From positions 1 through 38,450 of the IMG/VR virus record IMGVR_UViG_3300022744_000064: a stretch of DNA of 38,450 nt, one strand, 5' to 3'. Source of the stretch: a virus. The position numbers were made by a program, and so were the translations under genes. Of the stretch, positions 5,914-15,075 are shown piece after piece; the first letter of the stretch is position 1; each line of letters opens with the position of its first letter. Below the pieces are notes generated by a model. It did not search any database. It worked only from the letters and a program-made list of their open reading frames with translations, and was not told the DNA's origin.

Positions 5914-7932
5914 TTATTTCCGCTGTGCGGGCAGAACTGGCGCGGCGCGATAGGTTGTCAGTAGAGCGGGATTCAATAGATCGTTAAGCGGCGTTTGGCT
6001 TTGGATGATTTTTTCGAGTGCTGCTTGGGCTTGCACTGGGTCAAGCGCCAAATCATTTAGCTTGGTTTGGATTTCCTTATTTGCCGCGCTGTATGGGATT
6101 TTCAGCAATCCGCCAAGCGTAGTTTTCACCGGCATAGAGCCGCCGAGCTTTGAGCCCAAGAGGTTTGACAGCAGGTTGTCAGCCGATAGGTTTTGAGCGG
6201 TGTTTGAGCCGCCTCTTACCTGCCCTGCAGAATTGGCCTTTTCTGCCGCCCCGGCATCGGCAGCGACATTGCGCAAGCGCTGCAGCTGCGCATCGGTTAA
6301 AACCTTTTTCAGTTCTGGTAGCTCGTTTTTTAGTATCCCCTCAAGTTTTGACCCGCTAATGATCAAGTCACCGCCAGTGCCGCTCGCTCTGTCTCCAGCA
6401 TCCCTAACGGTATTTTGCGAGCGCCGCAATACATCCTGAAGCTTTTCCATTTGGTCGATTGGCTTGCTTTCCTCGGTGTATTTGTTGAGGTAGGTGCGCC
6501 ACGTTGATGGATTCCCGCCGACCTGGCTTGCGGTCTCAATGGTGTCGTCAATCATCCCCTTAAGCTCTACAAGCTGCCCGCTTGCGAGTTTTAGGTTGCC
6601 CGATTCGCCCTGCAGCTTTCCGCTAAGCAGGTTGCCAATGTCGTCTTTTCGAATGGCATAAAGGGCGCGGGCGTCGATATTTCCGGCTGCATCCGTGGCG
6701 CGGGCGATGGCGTTACCAACCTTTTTTAGTGCCGCCTGAGCTGTTTCGCCCGCATTACCCGGTTTCTTTAGTAACCCCTCAATGCCGAGCAACAGTTGGT
6801 TAGCGTTGACGCTCCCGGCTGCATCGAGCGCCTTCTCGCGCAAATCGGCCGTGACCTGATCGCGGGCCTCTTTGGCGGTTTCGATCTTGCCAGGGTTGCC
6901 CGCTATCTCATCAAGGTATCCGGTACGGGCGGCGTTTTGTGCTGCCGCTCGCTCAGTGAGCAGTGCCGAAAATCCGCCGTGTTCGCTATACCGGTTGTTA
7001 AGTGTGCGCTGTAATCCAGACAGGCCGATGTCACCGGTCACAGCCGCAGTTGTTGGCGCCGAACCTGGCACCAGTTGTCGGCCCGCTTCGTTGTAAGCTT
7101 TAAGCGCCTGCAGTGACTCTTCTGGGTATTGGGCCATTTGAAACAACTGGCGGGCGCTAATTGTTTTTTGCCCGGATTCAAACAGAGGGCGAAACAGATC
7201 GGTGCCAATGGCACCCACTTTTGCACCTGCACCAATTACGCCGGGCAGTGCGCCACCAATAGCGGCACCAACGGGCGCGCTTTCGGGGTCGATCATTCCT
7301 AGCTGTGCACCTCCGGCAGTAGCCCCGCCCGCAACCTTAGTGGCGCCGCCTGCCAAGCCTTTAAGTGCTCCGGAACTCATGCCGCTTGTGGCAATGGCCT
7401 CCCCCAGTGGAGCCATGAACGGCACGGCTTTAACTGCTCCACCTATTACCGGGCCTAAGCCAGCAGTACCGGCCATCTCTCCGACAATCTTGCCGCCCTT
7501 GTATCGCCATGAATCTGGATTGGCACCCATGGAAATTAAGCCCTGGTCAATACCTTCGGCGCGCTGCTCGTATGGTGTTTTCGGTTTTTTGCCAGTAACT
7601 AAATCTTCAAGGTTGCGTTGCGGGCCAGTGCCAAGCCATTCATCCACTTTGTCACCAGCAGCTAACAACGTGTTGCCGATTCCGGCTGCCCCACGCAAAA
7701 CACCCAAGGCATCCTGCTTGAGATTCTTTGTGCCTTTTTCAAAATCAGACTTTATAGCGTCCAGAATACCGCCCGACTCCGGCTGCTCGATAGGCGCGGG
7801 GCCTGGCGCTGCCTGACCAAAATCCGATTCTTTTGCGAGACCAGAAGAAATGGCCTTAAGCCTAATTTGGTCTTTTGTAGCGTCGTCTGGCACACCGTTG
7901 ATGGTGACGCCATTGGGTAGTGTCACATTCAT
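5914..7932 (-). CDS. Virion DNA-injection protein (gp16-like)
   Basis: The product is 672 aa. It opens with LPNGVTINGVPDDATKDQI, a short N-terminal motif common in phage ejection and internal virion proteins. A long Gly/Ala-rich, weakly hydrophobic middle part (about 100-260) suggests membrane interaction, and helical, charged coiled-coil-like sequence follows to the C-terminus. In P22 the ejection proteins gp7, gp20 and gp16 lie between the tail genes and the tailspike. This gene, the last before the spike, corresponds in position and character to gp16. It overlaps the upstream gene by an ATGA junction (7929-7932), so the two are translationally coupled. No lytic transglycosylase motif is visible. 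Confidence 0.65.
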   Translation of the reverse strand: MNVTLPNGVTINGVPDDATKDQIRLKAISSGLAKESDFGQAAPGPAPIEQPESGGILDAIKSDFEKGTKNLKQDALGVLRGAAGIGNTLLAAGDKVDEWLGTGPQRNLEDLVTGKKPKTPYEQRAEGIDQGLISMGANPDSWRYKGGKIVGEMAGTAGLGPVIGGAVKAVPFMAPLGEAIATSGMSSGALKGLAGGATKVAGGATAGGAQLGMIDPESAPVGAAIGGALPGVIGAGAKVGAIGTDLFRPLFESGQKTISARQLFQMAQYPEESLQALKAYNEAGRQLVPGSAPTTAAVTGDIGLSGLQRTLNNRYSEHGGFSALLTERAAAQNAARTGYLDEIAGNPGKIETAKEARDQVTADLREKALDAAGSVNANQLLLGIEGLLKKPGNAGETAQAALKKVGNAIARATDAAGNIDARALYAIRKDDIGNLLSGKLQGESGNLKLASGQLVELKGMIDDTIETASQVGGNPSTWRTYLNKYTEESKPIDQMEKLQDVLRRSQNTVRDAGDRASGTGGDLIISGSKLEGILKNELPELKKVLTDAQLQRLRNVAADAGAAEKANSAGQVRGGSNTAQNLSADNLLSNLLGSKLGGSMPVKTTLGGLLKIPYSAANKEIQTKLNDLALDPVQAQAALEKIIQSQTPLNDLLNPALLTTYRAAPVLPAQRK

Positions 7933-9179
7933 TTTAGATCGTTCCAGTGTACGGTTTTAGGTGTTGCTCCGCCAATCGCTTCCGCCTGCTTAGCGCCTGG
8001 CCCGGCGCGCACTTTTAGCGATTCGATGTAAAGTGGTATGGAATCCATTTTTTGCTTAATGACTTCATCGGAGTCACCCCATACAGGCGTAACCTCGCGA
8101 ATCTTTTGCTCCGCCTCATGCTGGTTTATCCCGGCCCCAGTAGCAGCCCGCAATAATGATTCTGATAGCGATGAGGCACCCTGTATAAACTTCTGCCGGT
8201 CGGCGCTTCTGAGTGAGTTGCCAACCGCCCCCATCAAAGGAATTCCAGCTACAGCGTCGGCAACACCCGGCTTCTGCGCTTCTGGGTTTTTGCTTGTCGC
8301 ATCTTGCATGTTTTTATAGGCGTTTGTTGCTTGCACTAGCCAGCTTGACGCCTTTCCCTGATCTTCAGTTAGTTTTGCCTTGTTCCCGCCAATAGGATTA
8401 CCTTGCGCGTCAACTACAGGCTGACCGACAGGCGCAGTGGTGCCATTTGTCTTGGTGGGAAGCGCAATCAAATTGCCGTTCGCATCGGTTTGATAAGTTA
8501 CACCGCTATTCTGTTGAGACTGGCGCAGGTTAATGTCCTGCTGCTGCAGTCCTATGCGTTGCTGACCCTGGGCCAACTCAGCTTGCTTAAGCTGGTTATC
8601 TAGCTGCTCTTTAACTGTCATGCCCTGCATAGCCGCTTGCGTGAGCATTTGGCGAGCAATGCGAATGTCTCCCGGCAGAGAACGAACAAACTGGGCGCCC
8701 TCTTGTGGGGTTTTGTGCCCAGCATTCACCAACTGGTTAACGCCCGCGATAATGTCTTGATGGGTCAAATTAGGGTTTTGCAGTAACGAGCCAAGCACAC
8801 CGCTTGCCGCGTCCTGGTGAGCCTTTGCGGCTTTCAATTGTTCAACACTGGCCTGCGCCTGGGTTTTTTGCACGTCAGCGCTCGCCTTGTCGGCATCCGC
8901 AAAGCTTTTCATTAGTCCCGGCACTTGCGCACCCATGCCACCGGCTGCGGCACCCTGCAACACCCCCGCCCTGTTTATTTTCCCATCGGCGCCAATATTG
9001 CCACGGTACAAATCCGACAGCTTTTGACGGTCGCCAATGGCCTGCTTTTGCTGGTCGATCTGCATGTTTTGCAGGGTGTTTTGGCCTTGCATGGCCCTGG
9101 CCCGCTCAACCTCGGCCACCTGCTCAACATAGCTTTTGGGCTGAACCTGGTTGAGCAAAATGCGTGTATCTAGTGGCAT
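7929..9179 (-). CDS. Virion DNA-injection protein (gp20-like)
   Basis: A 416-aa protein, very rich in Gln and Ala. Long predicted helices dominate the first 250 residues (for example MQIDQQKQAIGDRQKLSDLY), with a linker near 225-270 and a second helical part after it. The composition and the position between two other ejection-type genes match gp20-like internal virion proteins of P22-type phages, which leave the particle with the DNA. Sequence identity to gp20 is not claimed. The start follows directly after the upstream gene's stop and the end overlaps the next start. Confidence 0.6.
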   Translation of the reverse strand: MPLDTRILLNQVQPKSYVEQVAEVERARAMQGQNTLQNMQIDQQKQAIGDRQKLSDLYRGNIGADGKINRAGVLQGAAAGGMGAQVPGLMKSFADADKASADVQKTQAQASVEQLKAAKAHQDAASGVLGSLLQNPNLTHQDIIAGVNQLVNAGHKTPQEGAQFVRSLPGDIRIARQMLTQAAMQGMTVKEQLDNQLKQAELAQGQQRIGLQQQDINLRQSQQNSGVTYQTDANGNLIALPTKTNGTTAPVGQPVVDAQGNPIGGNKAKLTEDQGKASSWLVQATNAYKNMQDATSKNPEAQKPGVADAVAGIPLMGAVGNSLRSADRQKFIQGASSLSESLLRAATGAGINQHEAEQKIREVTPVWGDSDEVIKQKMDSIPLYIESLKVRAGPGAKQAEAIGGATPKTVHWNDLK

Positions 9180-10142
9180 TTATTTTCTCCCGTAGCGGTT
9201 TTTGTCAATAGCGTAAGAGCTAAGATTGTTTAGGCCGTTGTTGATTGCGTTGCCGGTGGCGATTGATGAGGCGGCTCTTGCATTGCCGATTTGCAGCTGA
9301 TTTTCGCCAATGCGCGCAGCGGTATTCATCCCCGCGTTATCTATGGTGTTTGCGGCTGTTTGGCCGAATCCAGACAGTGAGGCAAGGCGGTTAAATCGGG
9401 TGCTTAAGTCATTGTTGAACCGGTTGTAGGCGTTGCCGTATTCATTGCTTGCGAAGTCCTGGCCGTACTTGTTGATGGCTTTTAGGGTCGCGCCGCTGAG
9501 CAATCCGCCGCGTGCAGCGGCGCTGTTCTCTATCGCCTTTGTCCCCTCATCCATACGGAATTGATAGCCGGGGTCTTTTTCAAAATCATCAATCCCGAAC
9601 GTGTTGTTAAAGTAATTTAGCGGGGTCGCTTCTTGTGGGCGGTCGCCTGGCTTAAAGTTGGTTAGATAGTCTTGGTACTGCTGTATACGCGGGTCTACCT
9701 GCAGAGCTGATTTTTTCTTTTTTCCGAACAGACCTATTGGGTCCAGCTTGTTTGAAACATCCGATAAAACTTTAGGCAGCGGCATTCCGGATGTCGCGCT
9801 GAAATTGTTTTTCATCGTCGGCGCGAACTTATTCCCGCCAGATCCGCCGCCAGCCGTCGGCGCTTGGTTTTGTGATGCCCACTGATCAAAACTAAGCGGT
9901 GTAGTTACACCCGGATAATAACCATCTAGGCCCATGCCAGACGCCAGATTGTTCAAGGCCTGCGTGCCAGTTTCGCGCCACGGTGACTGATCCTGACGAA
10001 TCTGATTAAACATGTTCAGCTGTGTGTCGCTGGATTTGTTCGCCGCGTTAGTCATGGCGTTTGCGCCAGATTTAGCAGACTGATTTTGCGCCACTGCGCC
10101 CACCACCGCTGACCCGGCAACCGCCGCCGCTACCCAAGACAT
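9180..10142 (-). CDS. Virion DNA-transfer protein (gp7-like)
   Basis: A 320-aa protein with an Ala/Gly-rich hydrophobic N-terminus (MSWVAAAVAGSAVVGAVAQ), typical of phage DNA-transfer proteins. It continues with a Gln/Asn-rich helical body and a segment DPGYQFRMDEGTKAIENSAA plus RGGLLSGATLKAI, which recurs in this protein family across many tailed phages. It is the first of three consecutive genes that look like the P22 ejection set (gp7, gp20, gp16). The N-terminal stretch may be membrane-active or removed by processing. It overlaps the upstream gene by 13 bases. Confidence 0.7.
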   Translation of the reverse strand: MSWVAAAVAGSAVVGAVAQNQSAKSGANAMTNAANKSSDTQLNMFNQIRQDQSPWRETGTQALNNLASGMGLDGYYPGVTTPLSFDQWASQNQAPTAGGGSGGNKFAPTMKNNFSATSGMPLPKVLSDVSNKLDPIGLFGKKKKSALQVDPRIQQYQDYLTNFKPGDRPQEATPLNYFNNTFGIDDFEKDPGYQFRMDEGTKAIENSAAARGGLLSGATLKAINKYGQDFASNEYGNAYNRFNNDLSTRFNRLASLSGFGQTAANTIDNAGMNTAARIGENQLQIGNARAASSIATGNAINNGLNNLSSYAIDKNRYGRK

Positions 10143-10543
10143 TTTTGCACCTCCAAATATTTTTCATAAGAGCCAACAATGAGCAGCCGCTCCGCCTCTT
10201 CTGGCGTTGTTGCTGATGTTGCGTGGACAGTCGTCCAAATGGTTTGCGTGTGGGTATAGCCAGCGCGCTTAATCCCTTTTTTTGAGGGGACAGCGATTTG
10301 CACCCCAGTTAATCGAGTCATGCCTTCGTCTGTCTCTACGGAGATGTCCCCAGTAACAAAATTCAGGTGGTCTTCAAGATGGATTTTCCCAGTTAGGCAT
10401 ACTCCGGCTGGGATCACTATCTCGCGCGCGCACAGGCCGCCAATAAAATAGTGCTTAGGCTCAATAGTGATCTGCGGGAGCTGTAGCAAGTGGTGCTCAA
10501 GCCCTTCTATAGATGCGCGGCGCTGCTCGACGGTTAATTCCAT
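10130..10543 (-). CDS. Hypothetical virion-region protein with cupin-like stretch (137 aa)
   Basis: I do not recognise a specific family. Residues 25-95 alternate short hydrophobic strands and turns (IEPKHYFIGGLCAREIVIPA, then LTGKIHLEDHLNFVTGDISV), suggesting a small beta-barrel or cupin-like domain. A Lys/Thr-rich segment and a C-terminal helix follow. It lies between two small virion-region genes and the first ejection protein. The spacing (one-base overlap upstream, 13-base overlap downstream) places it firmly in the late operon. A structural or assembly role is the default guess. Confidence 0.6.
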   Translation of the reverse strand: MELTVEQRRASIEGLEHHLLQLPQITIEPKHYFIGGLCAREIVIPAGVCLTGKIHLEDHLNFVTGDISVETDEGMTRLTGVQIAVPSKKGIKRAGYTHTQTIWTTVHATSATTPEEAERLLIVGSYEKYLEVQKCLG

Positions 10544-10884
10544 TAGCTGAATAGAACCCCGCCCATTTCGTGGATGGTGATTGAAGTCGCCGCACTGGCC
10601 AGGCCGCGTAATGTATCGCCCGCTTTGAGTGTGGGCAGGTCAACATCTAAATACCCGTTAGCAGCGATGCTCACAGCGTTTAGGCAGCAATTCGCCGCAC
10701 TGCTCGCGGTTGCGCTTGCGTCCGCATAAAGAGTGACCGACACCGCCCCGCCGGTCGTGTTTGTCAGGCGTACGCGGCCATTCTTTAGGACTGTTGTCGC
10801 TGGACTTGTCGGCATTGTAAACAGTACGGCCACAGCATTTGGCAGCTGAGCCGGTGGGAATAATTGAGAAAACGTTAGGGCCAT
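10543..10884 (-). CDS. Small beta-rich virion-region protein (113 aa)
   Basis: Unknown function. The sequence is neutral, Ala/Thr/Ser/Val-rich and lacks charged helices. Segments such as NGRVRLTNTTGGAVSVTLYA and ANGYLDVDLPTLKAGDTL look like an antiparallel beta-sandwich, the kind used for capsid decoration or tail accessory proteins. Its start overlaps the stop of the upstream gene by one base (TAATG) and its stop overlaps the next start the same way, so all three are probably translated in sequence. Confidence 0.6.
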   Translation of the reverse strand: MALTFSQLFPPAQLPNAVAVLFTMPTSPATTVLKNGRVRLTNTTGGAVSVTLYADASATASSAANCCLNAVSIAANGYLDVDLPTLKAGDTLRGLASAATSITIHEMGGVLFS

Positions 10885-11267
10885 TAGTTAGCTCCAAAGG
10901 CATAAGCGCGGACTTCATCGAGTGCGGTTTTTAGTTGGCTGGTGTTAATTTGGCGCTGCAGGACGACCACTTGCGCCTCTAACTGCTCAATGCGAGCGGC
11001 AAGGTCATTTGCTGGGCGTCCAGCGGCCAGAACAACATTGGTTAAGTCGTTCAGCGCAGCAGTTAATGCGGTGGTGTTTTCGGGCCTGGCAGCGGCAATA
11101 ATCGAGTTAACCAGATCAGTTACATCTGTATTGCTGGTTTCGGTGGCGCCAACGACGTTGTATAGGCTTTGAAAAAACAGGAACCATTCGCGGGAAATTA
11201 ACCCCGTGCGCGGATCGGTAAGCGCAACGCGAGGCGGTAATATTTTGCCAAGACTCACGTTCTGCAC
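10884..11267 (-). CDS. Tail accessory protein, possible tail-needle equivalent (127 aa)
   Basis: The N-terminus contains LTDPRTGLISREWFLFFQSL, a short motif I associate with tail-tip and fibre proteins of many phages. The rest is helical, ending in a heptad-like coiled coil (ARIEQLEAQVVVLQRQINTS). In P22 the tail needle gp26, a trimeric coiled coil, follows gp4 and gp10; this gene follows the gp4-like and gp10-like genes. It is about half the length of gp26, and no direct homology is visible, so the needle assignment is positional inference. Confidence 0.5.
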   Translation of the reverse strand: MQNVSLGKILPPRVALTDPRTGLISREWFLFFQSLYNVVGATETSNTDVTDLVNSIIAAARPENTTALTAALNDLTNVVLAAGRPANDLAARIEQLEAQVVVLQRQINTSQLKTALDEVRAYAFGAN

Positions 11268-12679
11268 ACCTTGGTTTTAAGCGTGGCGCCAACAATGGCA
11301 ACGCGCACAGGGTCAGTGATTACAAGCTCAAAAATTCTGTTTCTGCCGCTGCCTAGGCGGTCGTATTTCAGGCGGGTCTCCGTCTCGCCGACCTTGCCCA
11401 TGGCGCCAGATTGTTCGTTACTCCAAAACTTGGCATCGTGCGACCAACGCAAAAGCGCCTGCGGGTCTTGGCCTTGGCCGGTGTCGGTTCCAACACCTTG
11501 CTCGAATAGGATCTCTAGCGAGTTATACACAACCCGCTTTTCATGTGATGCCAGGTGCATACAGCGGCGAACGCGCGGCAATGGGTCGCCGTTGTCCGTG
11601 TACGTTTCGAGGTCCAATTCGTACACGTTGCCGTTTTCGTAATCGCCCACCAGATTTTTACCGGCAAAAACCATGTGGCACTGGCCGCGATGGCGCCCAA
11701 GCTGCCCGCTTACTGGGTCTCGGTAGGCGCGTTCGTGCCATTCTCTGGCGGCAACATCAAACACCCATGTGGCATTTCCGCTGGGGAATGTGAGCACGTA
11801 AAAGCTGTGCCCCTCCTGCTGGTAGGTGTAGCCAATGGCGTCAGCTATGGTCGGGTAGCCGTGTAGCGCGTGCTCTATTGCGTGGGTGCTAATGCGTTGC
11901 GGCTGGTAGCCCACCGCCCGGTAAATCATGCCGACACCGCGATCATCGGCACCCAACCAAAACACGGTGTTGTCAATCTTTGCCGGGGAGAACTTAGCCG
12001 CGCACCCAGTCTCAATAAACGCACCCGTGATGCGCTCAAAGTGGAAATCTGCACCGCCTGCGCCGTAGTAAACCTCAGCGCTGGACTCGCCAAACAGCCA
12101 GGCCTCGCGGTGGTCAACCATTAGTGAAACAAGCAAGTCAGGGGAACCCTCAGCGGTGGCAAAGTCCAGGGCATCAATGCTGCTGGTATAGGGCCCGGTG
12201 GCTTGGAATCTGCCGGTGCCCGGTTGGTTAAACAGCATGAATCCGTCTAAATAACCAACAGTATCGGCACCAGTGAACGCCACATTGGCAATTGGCTCTA
12301 TGGTGGCCGCTGTCGGGTTAATGACATACCCAAACGGGCCAGTAACCAGCATTATCTCAATGCCATTGCTGGCCATTGAAACTATGGGATTGCCGATGGA
12401 AATCGAGCCGATGAGTGTCAAATTGCCCAGCGAATCAACCCGGTAAACCTCAACGCCAGAAACAACAATCGAATATTGCGCACTGAACTTAAGCACCCCG
12501 CGAATAGGCCCTGTGCCGATGGTTTTCCATAGTTTTAGCCCTGGCGTACCAATTAGGGCGCTTACGGTTCGGCTGTCTTTATCCTCTGAAATCTCAGGGT
12601 ATAAATTCACCGTGCGCTGGGCATCCAATCGGGTTGTTCTCGATGTGTAGCTAGAGCCGACAAAGGGGAACTCAGGCAT
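11255..12679 (-). CDS. P22 gp10-like tail hub / packaged-DNA stabilization protein
   Basis: A 474-aa protein starting MPEFPFVGSSYTSRTTRLDA with RTVNLYPE soon after, the characteristic opening of the gp10 family, which in P22 forms the hexameric tail hub and helps keep packaged DNA in the head. The body shows repeated short strand pairs typical of a beta-propeller (FSAQYSIVVSGVEVYRVDSL and GYLDGFMLFN among others). The length equals that of P22 gp10. It directly follows the gp4-like gene with a one-base overlap, as expected for the head-completion order gp4 then gp10. Confidence 0.85.
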   Translation of the reverse strand: MPEFPFVGSSYTSRTTRLDAQRTVNLYPEISEDKDSRTVSALIGTPGLKLWKTIGTGPIRGVLKFSAQYSIVVSGVEVYRVDSLGNLTLIGSISIGNPIVSMASNGIEIMLVTGPFGYVINPTAATIEPIANVAFTGADTVGYLDGFMLFNQPGTGRFQATGPYTSSIDALDFATAEGSPDLLVSLMVDHREAWLFGESSAEVYYGAGGADFHFERITGAFIETGCAAKFSPAKIDNTVFWLGADDRGVGMIYRAVGYQPQRISTHAIEHALHGYPTIADAIGYTYQQEGHSFYVLTFPSGNATWVFDVAAREWHERAYRDPVSGQLGRHRGQCHMVFAGKNLVGDYENGNVYELDLETYTDNGDPLPRVRRCMHLASHEKRVVYNSLEILFEQGVGTDTGQGQDPQALLRWSHDAKFWSNEQSGAMGKVGETETRLKYDRLGSGRNRIFELVITDPVRVAIVGATLKTKVCRT

Positions 12680-13389
12680 TACCAGTTACCGCCGATAAAC
12701 TGAGCCAAGCCAGTACCGCGCCTTGGGCCAGAGGTCAACGCAGGGTCAAGCTTGGAGAATCGCGGATCAGCGTTTGCGGCCTTAATGGATGCCTTAAGCG
12801 ATGCGGCGGTGGTAATTACAACCGGGTTAAGCTCTGCGCCGTACTCCTGGGCCAATTCAACGGCCAGGGCGTAACGGAAGAACTTTTTATACCCTGGCGG
12901 GTAGTTGATAACCGAATCCAGGGTTAACGCAGCGAATTGCATATCCGCAGCAATGGTTAGTGGTATCGCCTGGCTTGGCGACGGCCACAGATACACATTG
13001 CCCAGCGGCGCCGACGACACATAATAAAACGCGATCGGAATGGGCGAGGCATAGCTTTTTAGACTTATCTCGTTCCACTGGTCAACGGTTAGCTGGCGCA
13101 ATGGAAAGTCCAGGCCGTTATACCGAACATACGCCTGATTAATTTCTACCGGGCGCTTCGTGTTGAAGTTACCGGACGGCCCAATAGTGTAGGACTGCTG
13201 GTTCGCGACAAGATTAAAAGTCTCGTTCTCGTTGCCGTATAACATCAGGTTTTCGAGCGCGAGCGCATCTAGTAGGTCGTTCCACACCTCAAGCGCGTCG
13301 GCGGCTTCGCCATTGGTGGCGGTCTCGCCAGGGGCTTTAACCCCAGTGAGGCGCAGCGCCGAGTCGATCATGTCGCGGGCGGTAGCCAT
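12679..13389 (-). CDS. P22 gp4-like head-completion / tail accessory protein
   Basis: A 236-aa protein beginning MATARDMIDSALRLTGVKAP, followed by EVWNDLLDALALENLMLYG. These segments are typical of the gp4 family, which forms the adaptor ring between portal and tail hub in P22-like phages. The C-terminal part holds a helix (FFRYALAVELAQEYG) and a final disordered tail. P22 gp4 is somewhat shorter (about 166 aa). No peptidoglycan-hydrolase signature is evident. The position between coat and gp10-like genes supports the role. Confidence 0.75.
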   Translation of the reverse strand: MATARDMIDSALRLTGVKAPGETATNGEAADALEVWNDLLDALALENLMLYGNENETFNLVANQQSYTIGPSGNFNTKRPVEINQAYVRYNGLDFPLRQLTVDQWNEISLKSYASPIPIAFYYVSSAPLGNVYLWPSPSQAIPLTIAADMQFAALTLDSVINYPPGYKKFFRYALAVELAQEYGAELNPVVITTAASLKASIKAANADPRFSKLDPALTSGPRRGTGLAQFIGGNW

Positions 13390-13742
13390 TACTTATTGCC
13401 TTTTTCCGGCTTAACTTCCGGCGCTTTTGGCGTGCCGTCGTCATTCACAAGCGATGCGTAGTCAGTCGTGTAGCCATCCTCAAGCGCCTTTTTCTTTTGC
13501 GCTTCAGAGTGCACGGTCAGGCTATCAAGCTTGCCATCAGCAACACGATAAACAGCCAGGGGGAATTCTTGCGGTATGTGCGCCATGCCGTAACCTTCAG
13601 CGGTGTAGCGGTCGATCTCTTCCCGGTTGTGCACGAAAATGGTTTTAACGCTTCCACCCTCTTTCTTGTGCATGGCATAAGGGAATTGGGCTTGCGGAAC
13701 CCAGTTCCATTGCTCGGTATGTGGGTTGTATAAATGGCTCAT
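13389..13742 (-). CDS. Small virion-region protein after the coat gene (117 aa)
   Basis: The ATG at 13742 (MSHLYNPHTEQWNWVP) is chosen as start because the same frame extends upstream only through a strong terminator hairpin (13756-13779). The product is hydrophilic, with a segment SVKTIFVHNREEIDRYTAEG repeated in style by LTVHSEAQKKKALEDGY, perhaps two copies of a small alpha/beta unit. A Lys/Glu/Pro-rich tail (APEVKPEKGNK) ends it. I do not recognise the family; it may be a head protein or a small DNA- or coat-interacting factor. Confidence 0.6.
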   Translation of the reverse strand: MSHLYNPHTEQWNWVPQAQFPYAMHKKEGGSVKTIFVHNREEIDRYTAEGYGMAHIPQEFPLAVYRVADGKLDSLTVHSEAQKKKALEDGYTTDYASLVNDDGTPKAPEVKPEKGNK

Positions 13743-13755
13743 GCTTTCTCCAGAT

Positions 13756-13779
13756 GAAAAAAAGCCGGGTTTCCCCGGC
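13756..13779 (-). terminator. Terminator directly after the coat gene
   Basis: On the minus strand GCCGGG pairs with CCCGGC around a 4-base loop (13764-13779) and is followed by a run of T (13756-13763). It lies 60 bases past the coat stop codon, before the next gene. Partial readthrough here would give more coat than tail mRNA. Confidence 0.85.
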
Positions 13780-13840
13780 GGACAAATAGGGGTTATCGCA
13801 CCGAAAAGGGGTGTTTTCGTACGATGGACCCCTATTTTCA

Positions 13841-15052
13841 TTACGCCACTAACTTAACGCTGAGCTCAGGGTAGGTCGCGGCCCACCCGTAAAGCACATC
13901 GAGGCGCATGTTGTAGTTATCGTTTGTGCCGTCGTAGTACTCAGTGACCTTAACAGTGAAACCGTTGTTAGTTTGCTGAGATACCTTCGCGCCCACGGTG
14001 CCGCTTGGTGGCGCGTACATTGGCACCATGGCCAAGGTGAACGCGTTCTTGTGGCAGCCGATGTTGGTTTGATACGAGGCAGAAGCAGCTCCCAAGATGG
14101 TAATGGTGCCGCCGTTGGTTGGGCTTGCTGTTACGTTCTGGAATGCGCCAGAGGTAACAATTGCAGGGCTGATAGAGATTGAAGTCGCGCCGCCAGCAGC
14201 GTCAGCAGTAACAACAAACTGCATCAGGTTGCCAGTAGTGGTGCGGTTCTGCGGGTTAACTGCGTTACAGCCTGCAAATGTCAACACGGTACCAGCAGTG
14301 ATAGTGCCGCCAAGTGCTGAGGTGGTGATGGTTGACCCAGTTTGGCCGGCGCCGCTCACAGTGGCAGTGGCCGCAGCCTGAGTACCGTTAGTGTGAACGC
14401 CCACGTTTTGGTCCATGCCGTACACAAGACCCAGGCTATCAACCATCATGCCCGAGCCGTATTGCTCACCGAGTTTGGCGGCAGCATTGAACAGTCCGGC
14501 AGTGCCCTGAATCATCGCGCCATTCATGGCGGGCGATAAGGTCAAGAATCGCTGACGGTCGCGAGGCGCGGCCATTTCATCCAAGCGCTGGTTAACTGCA
14601 GTAGCGGCAGCCAGTGCGGTGGCCTGAGTGGTGGGAAACGTACCAACGGTGCCGACGGCATTGAAGGTGGCCAGGCGAGCCAGAGCCAAACCATCAAAGT
14701 CGATTTTGTTTGCCACGGTTGCAACAGCAGCAGCAATTTTGTCTTCAAGCTTGTTAAAACTCAAAGTGCGCTCTAAACCGTTAAAGTTAAGATCGCAACC
14801 GCCCTGAGAGAGCGTCAACGGTACTGAGGTTTCGGTGGTTGCTTGCGCAGAGGCTACGCGGCCAGTTCGGTAGGTGTAACGAGGTGGACGCTTAATATTA
14901 ATGGTCGAACCGGGCATATAGCCGCGCGACACATTACCGGTAAATTCGTCCTCGTAATCGCGGTTTGCATTGCGCGCAAATACGCACATGTTTTCTAAAA
15001 TGGGTAGCGCCATTTTTGCAACGATGCTACAGGTTACGGCTGTATTACTCAT
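13841..15052 (-). CDS. Major capsid (coat) protein, P22 gp5-like
   Basis: A 403-aa coat protein. The N-terminal third (ILENMCVFARNANRDYEDEF, then GSTINIKRPPRYT) and the DFDG...AAPRDRQRFLTLSP region are typical of P22-type coat proteins with the HK97 fold. A Thr/Gly/Ala-rich segment (about 225-330) corresponds to the inserted beta-barrel domain of this family. P22 gp5 has 430 aa. The gene follows the scaffold by 23 bases and is preceded by GGAG. A strong terminator just behind it suggests high, separate expression. Confidence 0.9.
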   Translation of the reverse strand: MSNTAVTCSIVAKMALPILENMCVFARNANRDYEDEFTGNVSRGYMPGSTINIKRPPRYTYRTGRVASAQATTETSVPLTLSQGGCDLNFNGLERTLSFNKLEDKIAAAVATVANKIDFDGLALARLATFNAVGTVGTFPTTQATALAAATAVNQRLDEMAAPRDRQRFLTLSPAMNGAMIQGTAGLFNAAAKLGEQYGSGMMVDSLGLVYGMDQNVGVHTNGTQAAATATVSGAGQTGSTITTSALGGTITAGTVLTFAGCNAVNPQNRTTTGNLMQFVVTADAAGGATSISISPAIVTSGAFQNVTASPTNGGTITILGAASASYQTNIGCHKNAFTLAMVPMYAPPSGTVGAKVSQQTNNGFTVKVTEYYDGTNDNYNMRLDVLYGWAATYPELSVKLVA

Positions 15053-15075
15053 AAATAATTACTCCAAAACGGGTT

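Noticed and set aside
5832-5987. A 51-codon plus-strand frame with a hydrophobic stretch in the gap between the tailspike and the gp16-like gene.
   Set aside because: Half of it is antisense to the end of the gp16-like gene, it has only a weak ribosome binding site, and no plus-strand promoter or neighbour exists in this late region. Not excluded, but unsupported.
7202-7816. Long antisense frame opposite the gp16-like gene, rich in Pro and Ala.
   Set aside because: It mirrors the Gly/Ala-rich codons of the sense gene and has no start context or homology that I recognise.
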